A stretch of 64,000 nucleotides of DNA, taken from positions 1-64,000 of the forward strand of contig CAYJOL010000008.1 of NCBI GenBank assembly GCA_964371785.1. The letters run 5' to 3'. Position 1 is the first letter of the stretch; each line of letters begins with the position of its first letter. Below, one piece after another: positions 46,047 to 54,199 of the stretch. The position numbers were made by a program, and so were the translations under genes. A model generated the notes under the pieces. It saw nothing but the letters and a program-made list of their open reading frames with translations, was not told where the DNA came from and searched no databases. Source of the DNA: CAVQCT01 sp964371785 (GTDB taxonomy: Bacteria; Zixibacteria; MSB-5A5; GN15; FEB-12).

Positions 46047-46807
46047 CGAGACGTGAGACGTTTGATCACTTCCGCATGCACCATTCCATTTGTCGCGAGA
46101 AACGAAGAAATCTCCGTGCTAAAGGAAGCGCCGAATATGTCCGAAGTCTTTCCGCCCGCCTCGTTCATGATGACAACAAATGGAGCGACATCGTAGGCCT
46201 TAATCTTTGCCTCGACAACAATCTCCAACCGTCCTGAAGCCAGCAGATGATACGGCCACAGATCGCCAAACGACCGCTGGCGGCCGGTCTTGTCCAGCAG
46301 GGCGAGCAGATTCTTGTCGACCGATTTGCGTTTGAACGCGGGAAGTGAACCGAAACTGATCATGCTGTCGGCGAGTTTGCTTTCTTTAGAGACATGGATG
46401 AGTGTCCCATTCAAATAGGCGCCCCGGCCTTTCTCGGCCCATACCATTTCTTTCAGGGCTGGCATATGGGAGACTCCGACGATAACTTCGTCCTTGTGCA
46501 TGAGTGCAATCAGCGTCCCCCAGAGAGGGATCCCGGCGATGAAGTTTTTGGTGCCGTCGATCGGGTCGATAATCCACAGGTAGTCGCTTTTCCTGCTTGA
46601 GCGGCCGGATTCCTCGCCATAAAACGCGTGATCGGGGAAGACTGATTTTATACACTTGATAATTGCCTTCTCGGCCTCTCGGTCGGCCCGGGTGACCGGG
46701 GACTTGTCTTTCTTAAGCTGTACGGTGAGATTTTTCCGGTAATATGACATGGCTACCTGTCCACCCGCTCGGGCGGCCTTTTTCGCTACTTGTAAAAAAC
46801 GAGACAT
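46043..46807 (-). CDS. Inositol monophosphatase-family phosphatase
   Basis: The 254-residue product is of the IMPase/FIG family. The metal-binding EES motif (GEESGRSSRKSDYLW) and DPIDGTKNFIAG are clear, and a C-terminal YDVAPFVVIMNEAGG block stands where the WDxAAG motif usually is. Members hydrolyse phosphomonoesters such as inositol-1-phosphate, histidinol phosphate or 3'-phosphoadenosine 5'-phosphate; the substrate is not readable. The ATG at 46807 has AAAGGAAG seven bases ahead, so the 21 residues coded further upstream are excluded. Its stop codon lies inside the REPIN-like element. Confidence 0.88.
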   Translation of the reverse strand: MSRFLQVAKKAARAGGQVAMSYYRKNLTVQLKKDKSPVTRADREAEKAIIKCIKSVFPDHAFYGEESGRSSRKSDYLWIIDPIDGTKNFIAGIPLWGTLIALMHKDEVIVGVSHMPALKEMVWAEKGRGAYLNGTLIHVSKESKLADSMISFGSLPAFKRKSVDKNLLALLDKTGRQRSFGDLWPYHLLASGRLEIVVEAKIKAYDVAPFVVIMNEAGGKTSDIFGASFSTEISSFLATNGMVHAEVIKRLTSR

Positions 46808-47048
46808 GAAACATCTTCCTTTCCCGACAGCATTAGAGCAAATTTTACAGACAACGAATGCCCGACGCAAGTGCGAACACGGGGATTTCCGCCAAAGTGT
46901 TGAGACGGGTCAATAATATTCCGGTGGGCAGTCAGAGCGACTGTCAAGCAAATCAAGGACTTACAATCCGGCACCGATTTTGATATCTACTGTTTCGCAG
47001 AAAGCATCTCGAATGCGGGTCAGAGGATTAAAAACTGAACTGACCCCG

Positions 47049-47075
47049 GAGCCACGCTCAGAGCGTGGCTCTTTT
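47049..47075 (+). terminator. Terminator-like hairpin of unclear client
   Basis: Eleven-base arms GAGCCACGCTC and GAGCGTGGCTC are followed by TTTT on the plus strand. No supported plus-strand gene ends here; both neighbouring genes are on the minus strand. It may terminate antisense transcription or an unrecognised transcript. On the minus strand the tail is CCGGGG, so it is not a terminator for the dockerin gene. Confidence 0.5.
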
Positions 47076-47101
47076 ATTTGCAGAATGAAATTGGGGAAAG
47101 G

Positions 47102-48109
47102 TCAGTTCTCGAGGAGAACGTTCCGGCGGTCCAGTAGTTCGAATGGCCCGCCACCGAAGGTTTCGCGAGTATAAATCTCGGCTGTGTATGTTCCGGGTGG
47201 AATACCGGCAACCACCGTATGGATATTATATGGGCAGATGCATAGTGGCCCGGATGTATCGAGATTTGTCTCAAAAAACCGCAAGGTGTCACCGGCCCGC
47301 TCAAAATCTACATCGAATCTTGCCAGACAGAGGAACCAGACGTTCAAGTTGTCAAGAATCAGAGTATCTCTCGCGTACGTGTAAATGATCTGCATAGTGT
47401 CCTCGGCTGCCTTCGCCGCCAGACATCCGGTGGCGTCGAAACCGACTAACCGTGATGATACTACGGCTGTATCTATTCCCACAGTGTCCACGCCGTATAA
47501 CTCCGCGAGCAGGGTGATGATATATTCGCCGGTCGGCATATCAAGCAGCACTGATTCGAGATTGTACAGGCAAACACAATCGCACTGGTCCAGCGTATCG
47601 CGCTCCGTGGCGATTATATTGTTTCCTTCAAATCGGTACTCGACACAATAGCCCGGACAGCAGTTCATGGGAGCATTCAGGTGATGAATGTGGATGTCAT
47701 CTCCGACTACTTCGACATACATGTATTCAGCGGCATCGGAGCGGGCAACAGATCCGTGCGTTGAGTACAGACAGGGGCCGGAGATATCCTCGTGGGCCGG
47801 TTCGCCGGGAAGCGGGCAGTAGGGAGGATGCCCCCCGCCAAACATATATTCAACATAACAAACCAAATCGGCCACATCGATCATGCGGTTGCCGTCGCAG
47901 TCGGCCACGTCAAGCGGGACTGGCGACGGACCCTGGACATACATATACTCAACAAGATAGACCAGGTCATCAATCTCAGACACGTTGCCGTCACCGTTCA
48001 TGTCTCCGCATTGCCACGTCACGGCAAGAGGCGCCGATGTCGGTACGAGCAGCAGGAGCACAAAGATAACGCCAAACAGAGTACTGGCTCGCCGATAGAA
48101 TCTTTTCAT
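47102..48109 (-). CDS. Exported protein with an N-terminal dockerin-like module
   Basis: The 335-residue product has a signal peptide (about 1-29), then two dockerin-like repeats at about 33-100 (GDMNGDGNVSEIDDLVYLVEYMY and DCDGNRMIDVADLVCYVEYMF, with a GPSP linker). Each repeat has a calcium-binding loop of alternating D/N and a helix with LVYLVEYM. The rest (105-335) alternates beta strands with paired cysteines (NCCPGYCVEY, CDCVC, CICPYN) and repeated DMPTGEYIITL / GIPPGTYTAEIY motifs, suggesting two similar beta-sandwich domains. GGAGG lies six bases before the ATG. It shares the dockerin cassette with two other proteins here but places it at the N-terminus. Confidence 0.85.
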   Translation of the reverse strand: MKRFYRRASTLFGVIFVLLLLVPTSAPLAVTWQCGDMNGDGNVSEIDDLVYLVEYMYVQGPSPVPLDVADCDGNRMIDVADLVCYVEYMFGGGHPPYCPLPGEPAHEDISGPCLYSTHGSVARSDAAEYMYVEVVGDDIHIHHLNAPMNCCPGYCVEYRFEGNNIIATERDTLDQCDCVCLYNLESVLLDMPTGEYIITLLAELYGVDTVGIDTAVVSSRLVGFDATGCLAAKAAEDTMQIIYTYARDTLILDNLNVWFLCLARFDVDFERAGDTLRFFETNLDTSGPLCICPYNIHTVVAGIPPGTYTAEIYTRETFGGGPFELLDRRNVLLEN

Positions 48110-48288
48110 AAGTCACCTCCACAGGGCAGGAGGGTAACCGCATACATGGGGATTGCTCATTGGCGGACGAATAAAGCGATAACCGCTGTCCGTTAGTTCT
48201 AAGTAACATATACAATGATATCTACTTTTTGTCAACGGTAAAACAGGCGCCCGGTTCGTGAGTATTAACCGCAAAGAATTGGAAAAAA

Positions 48289-48789
48289 TCAGGAAGCCCG
48301 TTTCCGTCGAGGTTTGGAACCGTTTTTCTTGATCTTAAGGATTGTCTTTCGGCAGGTGGGCGCGCCGCACTCGCAGATATACCGTTTCAGCAGTCTTTTG
48401 GTCACCGGAGCATCGACCTCATAGTTGTAGTCGTAGGTGAGCTCGGTGCCTTCGGGGATAGTGCGTATCGCCTCGATAAATATTCGTCCCTCGACGTCGA
48501 CTGATTCGCAATTTGGGTCGCAAGAGTGGTTTATGAAACGGGAATCGTTACCGAATCGGCCGCCATCGATAGTGGTATTTTCGTCCACCGCAAATAGAAA
48601 GGTGTGGTGGCGATCCATTGAATCATCGTCGTAGCGCTTGACTTCTTCCTCAGGGCCTATTCGCTCTCCGGTGTATTCGATTATGCGTGTGCCTTTACGG
48701 ATCGTTTTGCGCGCAAATACGCCTCGTCCCTGAATGTGGGACGTACGGACTTCGATCAAGTTCTTGTAAGATTCCCTGCGAGCAGCCAT
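48289..48789 (-). CDS. SET-domain protein lysine methyltransferase
   Basis: The 166-residue product is almost entirely a SET domain: GRGVFARKTIRKGTRIIEYT, then RFINHSCDPNCES (the S-adenosylmethionine/substrate knot), ELTYDYNYE, and a post-SET-like CECGAPTCRKTI with three cysteines that would bind zinc with one from the core. It ends in a basic tail (KKNGSKPRRKRAS). SET enzymes methylate lysine side chains; bacterial copies are uncommon and their targets are often unknown. No neighbour suggests a substrate. The ATG at 48789 has GAGG nine bases upstream. Divergent from the caspase-like gene. Confidence 0.9.
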   Translation of the reverse strand: MAARRESYKNLIEVRTSHIQGRGVFARKTIRKGTRIIEYTGERIGPEEEVKRYDDDSMDRHHTFLFAVDENTTIDGGRFGNDSRFINHSCDPNCESVDVEGRIFIEAIRTIPEGTELTYDYNYEVDAPVTKRLLKRYICECGAPTCRKTILKIKKNGSKPRRKRAS

Positions 48790-49080
48790 ATCAGGTTACC
48801 TCACATGCATTGGTGTTTACTAATTCGGTTTTCATCGTTTCAGCAGTAAGACAAGCGGATCGACGTGTGTCCAATATAATGCAGGATGAAACTTCTCCAA
48901 GTTCTTTTTTTGAGCAGATTTTAGCGACCGTACGTTTGTGTTTATCTTGCCACTAAACATGGGGCAGAACAGCGCCCGGAGTCGGTTAATTTATTCTTGT
49001 ATAAATGGAATAATGTATCTATCATGCGATAGCAGGTGATATCAGGAGTAACAACTAAAATCCAGGATGAGGAGTGCCAA

Positions 49081-49962
49081 ATGAAGAAGCAACTAATTTG
49101 GTTGTTTGTCGGCCTCACAGTATTGTTGCTTTTCGGTTGCAGCCAGAATCCGCCAACCAACAGCAATGGGGATGATGCTGCCTCTATTGTATTGGTCCAG
49201 CGACCGGAATTCGTTGAAACCCGCCCGGCATCCGTAGTTGAGCATTTCGTGAAGAATGCTTCGCCGGACTATCTGCTTTCCAAGAGACCTCCGCCGCCGC
49301 CTCCGGACACCGGCGCTGCCGAAGATCCCAATCCAAATCCGGCTCACAAATATGCCTATATCGTGGGTATATCGGATTACGAGGGTACGGTGAATGATTT
49401 GCAGTATTGCGATGACGATGCGTACGCCATGCGCAGTTATTTCCAGAGCCAGGGATTCACTATCCGTATGGATGTCGACCGGAGTGCGACCGCCGATGCG
49501 ATCGCGGCCGGACTCCAGTGGCTCGTGGACATGGCTGCTCCCGGCGATGAAATCGCGTTTGCGTACTCGGGACACGGCGATGATCCATCGGCGTACGGGT
49601 CATGTCTCATTTCCACCGACCTGTACTACATCACCCACGGTTATGTTATGGAGCGGATAAATGCCGCCGCAAATTCGAAGAAGCTCGTCACGCTGGACGC
49701 CTGCGTAATCGGGGATTTCATCGCCGATGCTGTTCTGGGGTCGATTGTCGCAACCGCCTCAAACAATACGTATTCCTATGACGCGCCGGACCTCCAGCAG
49801 GGCGCCTGGACGTACTTCTTCCTCGAAGGCGCTGAGACCCGGGTATTCGCCGAGGATATCGCCACGTATGCCGAAGCCGGTATGATTGCCTGGGCAAGAG
49901 TGTACCACCTGCGGGTCAGCCCGACTCACAAGGATATGTACACCGGTAAGTTTGACATCTAA
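49081..49962 (+). CDS. Caspase-like (C14) lipoprotein
   Basis: From the ATG at 49081 (GAGGAG seven bases ahead) the 293-residue product has a lipobox LLLFGC and a proline-rich linker (RPPPPPPDT). The C-terminal 190 residues are a caspase-like p20 fold: YAYIVGISDYEG, DDDAYAMRSYF, the catalytic histidine in FAYSGHGD, and a cysteine in LDACVIGDF. Typical metacaspases have DSCHSG at that cysteine; here DACVIG keeps the Cys but loses the following serine. It should be a lipid-anchored envelope protease or a catalytically weak variant. A terminator follows. Confidence 0.82.
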   Translation: MKKQLIWLFVGLTVLLLFGCSQNPPTNSNGDDAASIVLVQRPEFVETRPASVVEHFVKNASPDYLLSKRPPPPPPDTGAAEDPNPNPAHKYAYIVGISDYEGTVNDLQYCDDDAYAMRSYFQSQGFTIRMDVDRSATADAIAAGLQWLVDMAAPGDEIAFAYSGHGDDPSAYGSCLISTDLYYITHGYVMERINAAANSKKLVTLDACVIGDFIADAVLGSIVATASNNTYSYDAPDLQQGAWTYFFLEGAETRVFAEDIATYAEAGMIAWARVYHLRVSPTHKDMYTGKFDI

Positions 49963-49988
49963 TTCTCTCCCAATCTGATATCAACTGG

Positions 49989-50017
49989 AAACCTGCCTTT
50001 TCGGGCAGGTTTTTTTT
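49989..50017 (+). terminator. Terminator after the caspase-like gene
   Basis: AAACCTGCC and GGGCAGGTTT arms around TTTTC, followed by eight T. A clear Rho-independent terminator. Confidence 0.92.
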
Positions 50018-50162
50018 CTGCAATTTACTTATGCCCTTATGTGTCGGATTAGCAACTTTGACGCAGAATATTCGTAAATATTGATCAGAGCCATAATAAA
50101 TCAGCATAAATAGCGTTGCTTCATCAATCAGGGTGAGAGATGATTGAGCAGGGAGAAGGATT

Positions 50163-50771
50163 ATGAAACACACCAGGTTAATAAATCTGGTCCTGATGTC
50201 GTGCGTACTTGGGATATTCGTGGTACTGGGAGTATCGACGGCATCCGCCAAGAAGTATCATGCGAAGTCAGAGCCCAAATACCAGAATACCTGCACCGAG
50301 CGTCAGGATCATATCAGCATAGACTGGGAGTTTAAACACGGGTCAGTGATTCTTACTAACCGTGACGAGGATACTCGCGTGGAGATTACCGATGAGTACC
50401 AGTTGTTTATCAATGACCGGCGAATTCCTACCAATGATGAGCAAACTGCGCTGCTGAAGGATTATCATACGACGGCCGGTGAAGTTGTGACCGAGGCCAA
50501 GAAGATTGGAATCGAAGGCGCCAAGATAGGAATATCCGGAGCCGCGCTGGGATTAAAGGCGGTTGGATGCATGTTCAAATTGCTCTCCCCCAATTATGAT
50601 TCTGATGACCTTGAGCGAGATATGGATTATGAGTCGGGGAAAATCGAATTGAAGGCCTCGGAACTTGAGGAAAAAGCCAAGGTGCTGGAGAAGAAGGCTG
50701 ACCGGCTCGATGAACTAGCGGACGAAATGAATCAGGAAATTCCCGAACTCGGAGAGCTCGGATGGTTCTGA
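50163..50771 (+). CDS. Exported YggN/DUF2884-like protein
   Basis: The 202-residue product has a signal peptide (about 1-29). The body contains GSVILTNRDEDTRVEITDEYQ, NDRRIPTNDEQTALLKDYH and a helical GIEGAKIGISGAALGLKAV stretch, a pattern close to the DUF2884/YggN periplasmic family, which has no firm function. The C-terminal 60 residues are acidic and coiled-coil-like (EEKAKVLEKKADRLDELADEM). GGGAGAAGG precedes the ATG. It follows the caspase-like gene by about 200 bases but a terminator separates them. Confidence 0.7.
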   Translation: MKHTRLINLVLMSCVLGIFVVLGVSTASAKKYHAKSEPKYQNTCTERQDHISIDWEFKHGSVILTNRDEDTRVEITDEYQLFINDRRIPTNDEQTALLKDYHTTAGEVVTEAKKIGIEGAKIGISGAALGLKAVGCMFKLLSPNYDSDDLERDMDYESGKIELKASELEEKAKVLEKKADRLDELADEMNQEIPELGELGWF

Positions 50772-50805
50772 TGTAATACGAAGACCCCTTGTTATCTTCA
50801 TTAAG

Positions 50806-50840
50806 ACAGGCAGGACGCGTTGGCGCCTGCCTGTTATTTT
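50806..50840. terminator. Terminator between the YggN-like gene and rsmE
   Basis: ACAGGCAGG and CCTGCCTGT arms with a GC loop, then TATTTTTC on the plus strand. It immediately follows the convergent rsmE stop and may act in both directions. Confidence 0.85.
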
Positions 50841-51598
50841 TCGTCCCGCGATATCGCTGAGCGAACCTGTTCTATCTGGGCAAGAGCGGCGACCAACGCT
50901 GATTCCACTCGCAGGGTCCAGGGCCCCAGTGCGAAAGGGGTAAACCCCTGTTGTCGCAGTAGGTCGATTTCGAACGGCACCCACCCGCCTTCGGGACCGA
51001 TCGCGAGAAGCACACCAGATGTTGCCTGGTGGAATACCCGCTCCAGAGGATTTTCGGTATCCGGGTGTGCCAGCAGTTTTAGCAGAGGCAAATTCGGACT
51101 GCTTGCGATGTCCGGGAGCTGGTCCTCGACGAATGGCCGGAAGAGAGGATGGACGAATACCGCCGGCAGACGAGTCTGTCTGGCCTGTGAGAGTCCGTCA
51201 AGTAGATAGGGAAGGTACCCGGACTTATCCAGGAGCGGACTGCCAATATAGCTCTTGTCGGTTCGGTTGGCGCGGACAAGATGAAGGTGTCGAACACCCA
51301 TGGCCGCGGTCACGGCAAAGACCTTCTTGAGCGTTTTGGGTCGAGGGACAGCACATATGACGTCGATAATCAATGACGGCCCGGGTGCGTCAGACCATTG
51401 CTCAGCGCGTAACGTCACTTGTGAACTCGAAATGGTTACAATGCGAGCCAACCCCACGGGGCCATTGGGGATTCCCACCCGGAGAGTATCGCCCTCCTTT
51501 GCACGTAGTACAGAGCTGATATGCTTGAACCGATTGTCTTTGAGCACATAAGTGCTCTCAGCCACCGCATCTTCGCCTGTCAGTAAGATCAAATTCAT
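50834..51598 (-). CDS. rsmE: 16S rRNA m3U1498 methyltransferase RsmE
   Basis: The 254-residue product has the RsmE layout: an N-terminal PUA-like part (HISSVLRAKEGDTLRV) and a C-terminal SPOUT methyltransferase with LLAIGPEGGWVPFEIDLL and ALGPWTLRVESALVAAL, which corresponds to the usual LGPRILRTETA motif. It methylates uridine 1498 of 16S rRNA in the 30S subunit. The position after the convergent terminator and the length agree with the family. It is separated from the enoyl-CoA hydratase gene by about 35 bases in the same direction and may be cotranscribed with it. Confidence 0.9.
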   Translation of the reverse strand: MNLILLTGEDAVAESTYVLKDNRFKHISSVLRAKEGDTLRVGIPNGPVGLARIVTISSSQVTLRAEQWSDAPGPSLIIDVICAVPRPKTLKKVFAVTAAMGVRHLHLVRANRTDKSYIGSPLLDKSGYLPYLLDGLSQARQTRLPAVFVHPLFRPFVEDQLPDIASSPNLPLLKLLAHPDTENPLERVFHQATSGVLLAIGPEGGWVPFEIDLLRQQGFTPFALGPWTLRVESALVAALAQIEQVRSAISRDEK

Positions 51599-51633
51599 AA
51601 GTTAATCAGCGAGTTGAGCGTGTATGGCAGCGC

Positions 51634-52386
51634 TTAAGATCGTATCTCGACCGCGCGAAGTTTCGCCTGAGCCTCGTCAGTGAACCAGACATCCAGCCAA
51701 TGGTCGATTGACTTCTCTTCCTCCGCCAAATATGCGTTCGCAACCGGTTGCCGGATCATCATCTTCAACGACCGGTACGCGTCAGGACTCTTCAAGGCTA
51801 GCTCTCCAGCCATCTCCATAGCCGCGGCTGTAATCAGATCGGTCCCGACCAGGCGGTCGAGCAGTCCGAGTTCCAAGGCTTGATCAGGTGTAAACAGATT
51901 GCCGGTAAATAATACGTGCTCGGCGTTTCGAGCGCCAACGACATGTGTCAGCATGGCGGCCGGACCGGAGAACACCGGAACTCCTATATTAATCTCGTTA
52001 AGTGCAATTCTTGCCCCATCAGCCACCATAAGGCGAGAGTCGAGACTCAGGGCAAGCATACACCCGCCGGCGGTCGCGTGTCCATTCAGCGCGCCGACCA
52101 CGGGCTTGGGAAAGAGGTACAGATCCGTCAGGAGCCCGGTGAATCGCATCAGAAATCGTTTCAGATCCGGCCTGCTGAATGTAAGCAGATCAGGCAGATC
52201 GAAACCAAAGGAGAAGAATTTGCCTCTGCCCGTCAGTATTACACCGCGCACATGCGAATCGGATCGCAGGTCGGCCAGACAGGTGCTGAGGTCAACGACC
52301 AGCTGACTATTGATTGCGTTGACTTTGCCGCGTGACACCGTCAGCACCGCGATGCCATCGCGCCGTTCAATTTCGATAAAGCTCAT
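51634..52386 (-). CDS. Enoyl-CoA hydratase/isomerase family protein
   Basis: From the ATG at 52386 (GAGG seven bases ahead) the 250-residue product follows the crotonase fold: KVNAINSQLVVDL, the oxyanion loop FFSFGFDLP, GHATAGGCMLAL and NEINIGVPVF, where a conserved glutamate sits. Crotonases hydrate, isomerise or hydrolyse acyl-CoA esters; the exact substrate is not readable. No other beta-oxidation gene lies close by. It precedes rsmE in the same direction. Confidence 0.85.
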   Translation of the reverse strand: MSFIEIERRDGIAVLTVSRGKVNAINSQLVVDLSTCLADLRSDSHVRGVILTGRGKFFSFGFDLPDLLTFSRPDLKRFLMRFTGLLTDLYLFPKPVVGALNGHATAGGCMLALSLDSRLMVADGARIALNEINIGVPVFSGPAAMLTHVVGARNAEHVLFTGNLFTPDQALELGLLDRLVGTDLITAAAMEMAGELALKSPDAYRSLKMMIRQPVANAYLAEEEKSIDHWLDVWFTDEAQAKLRAVEIRS

Positions 52387-52633
52387 CCGAACACCTCTAT
52401 TTTCATTCTCGATCTGCCTAATATAGAGCATTGACGGTGCGAAGGTCAACCGACATTAAGTCGGCAGACGGCAGAACCGTTTAAGCGTGGATAATCAGGC
52501 CGATTCACACAGGTATCGAATGCGAAGTCCGCGCTTAAAGCGACTGGTCGGGTCGATGAAGTAGGTTATACTTGACAAATGGATACAGTATCCTATATTT
52601 ATTTCGAACCCACCATTAAGAAAGAAGGCGAGT

Positions 52634-53989
52634 ATGAAAAGAATCGGCGCTTCCACTCTCGTCTGCGTTTTACTTCTCATTTCATCATCTGTGGCTCGCG
52701 ACCACATCATTATTGGCTGGAATGATCTGGGCATGCATTGCAGCAACCTGGATTTCTCGAAGTTCGTAGTCCTGCCGCCCTACAACAATGTCCGGGCACA
52801 GGCAATCGAAGTGGGGGACGCTTCCAATCCCCCTCAGGTTGTCACCACCGGCTTCCACGTTACCTATGAGATTCCGGGTAACACCTACTCCGTGGGGAAA
52901 ACAAATTTCTGGGACTACGAGGACGTTATTTTTGGAGTAAGTCTTCCCCCCAACATCGGGCTTACCGGCTCCGGGTTGACGGGACTAATGACCAGTATGA
53001 CCGATCACTTTGTCGTGACCGGAGTGCCTATCACGCCGTACACCGATGCTGACCTTGTCAACGAGGATCCGTTCCAGCTGGGTCTGCTTAAATTATACGA
53101 TGGTTCCGACCAATTACTCGCTACAGCTTCACCCGTCGTTCCCGTTTCGAATGAGATAAATTGCGTCAGCTCCGGCTGCCACAGCAGCGCCCAGGCTATA
53201 TTGGACCTGCACGGCCCTGAAGCCGGATTTGATCCTAACGCCGGTCCTATCTTGTGCGCCAGCTGCCATTCATCGAATGCCCTCGGCACGCCGGGACAGC
53301 CCGGCTTGCCCTCGCTCTCGGAAGCTGTCCATAAAGAACATGGCGAACGCACCAACGACTGTTACAAGTGCCACCCCGGTCCCAACACCCAGTGTCTTCG
53401 CGATGTCATGAAGACGCAGCACGGATTTGTGTGCCAGGACTGCCATGGCAGTGTCACTCAAGTTGGAGAAAGCATCAGCAGCGGTCGCGAGCCATGGCTA
53501 CAGGAGCCATCGTGCGGGGCTACCCAATGTCATGGAGCGAACTTCGCTGAGGAACCCGGGAAGCTGTTTCGGGAATCGCGCGGCCACGGTGGATTGTATT
53601 GCAGCGCCTGCCACGGAGAGCCACATGCTATCGTCCCCAGTGGCAACGCCCGCGACAATGTTGAAAACATAGCTCTCCAGGGGTATGCCGGTACCCTGAA
53701 CAAGTGCTCCGTCTGTCACGGTATTACGCCGACCGGCGCCGGTCCCCATGGCATTTATGCTTCACAGTGCTGTGTCGGAATCCGCGGTAATATTGACAAC
53801 GATCCGCTGAATGGCATCGACATCGCCGACCTTGTCTATCTAGTAGAGTACTCCTTCTCCGGTGGACCGGCTCCAGTCTGTACTGAAGAAGCCGATGTGA
53901 ACGGGGACGGAGGTCTCGATATTGCTGATATTATCTATTTGGTAGAGTATATGTTCGCTCAGGGACCGGCTCCTGTGTCCTGTCCGTAA
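52634..53989 (+). CDS. Multihaem cytochrome c with C-terminal dockerin-like module
   Basis: The 451-residue product has a signal peptide (1-21) and a beta-rich N-terminal domain (IIIGWNDLGMHCSNLDFSK) without haem motifs. Residues 180-370 carry five CxxCH motifs (CASCH, CYKCH, CQDCH, CSACH, CSVCH) and two CX4CH sites (CVSSGCH, CGATQCH), so up to seven covalent haems. The C-terminal 70 residues are two dockerin-like repeats (GIDIADLVYLVEYSFSGGP and GLDIADIIYLVEYMFAQGP). It looks like a periplasmic or surface electron carrier tethered by the dockerin. GAG-rich bases precede the ATG, and a terminator follows. Confidence 0.9.
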   Translation: MKRIGASTLVCVLLLISSSVARDHIIIGWNDLGMHCSNLDFSKFVVLPPYNNVRAQAIEVGDASNPPQVVTTGFHVTYEIPGNTYSVGKTNFWDYEDVIFGVSLPPNIGLTGSGLTGLMTSMTDHFVVTGVPITPYTDADLVNEDPFQLGLLKLYDGSDQLLATASPVVPVSNEINCVSSGCHSSAQAILDLHGPEAGFDPNAGPILCASCHSSNALGTPGQPGLPSLSEAVHKEHGERTNDCYKCHPGPNTQCLRDVMKTQHGFVCQDCHGSVTQVGESISSGREPWLQEPSCGATQCHGANFAEEPGKLFRESRGHGGLYCSACHGEPHAIVPSGNARDNVENIALQGYAGTLNKCSVCHGITPTGAGPHGIYASQCCVGIRGNIDNDPLNGIDIADLVYLVEYSFSGGPAPVCTEEADVNGDGGLDIADIIYLVEYMFAQGPAPVSCP

Positions 53990-54022
53990 TCCTTCAATCT
54001 GCTCTCATGCAAATATGTTCGT

Positions 54023-54060
54023 CGACCTCCCTGCCCGATAGGGGGGTCGTTCTTTTTCTT
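54023..54060 (+). terminator. Terminator after the cytochrome-dockerin gene
   Basis: CGACCTCCC and GGGGGGTCG arms (one G-U pair) followed by TTCTTTTTCTT. Confidence 0.8.
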
Positions 54061-54199
54061 GTCTGACGCCGCGAACCGAGGACCAAAGGTCTGTCATTAA
54101 GGGAACCGGACTAAGATAGTCTTTGTTGTACTGACACGATCACATGAGGCAGACCCGGCAGTATCAAACTGCCTACAAAAGATGAGAAAAGGAGCTATT

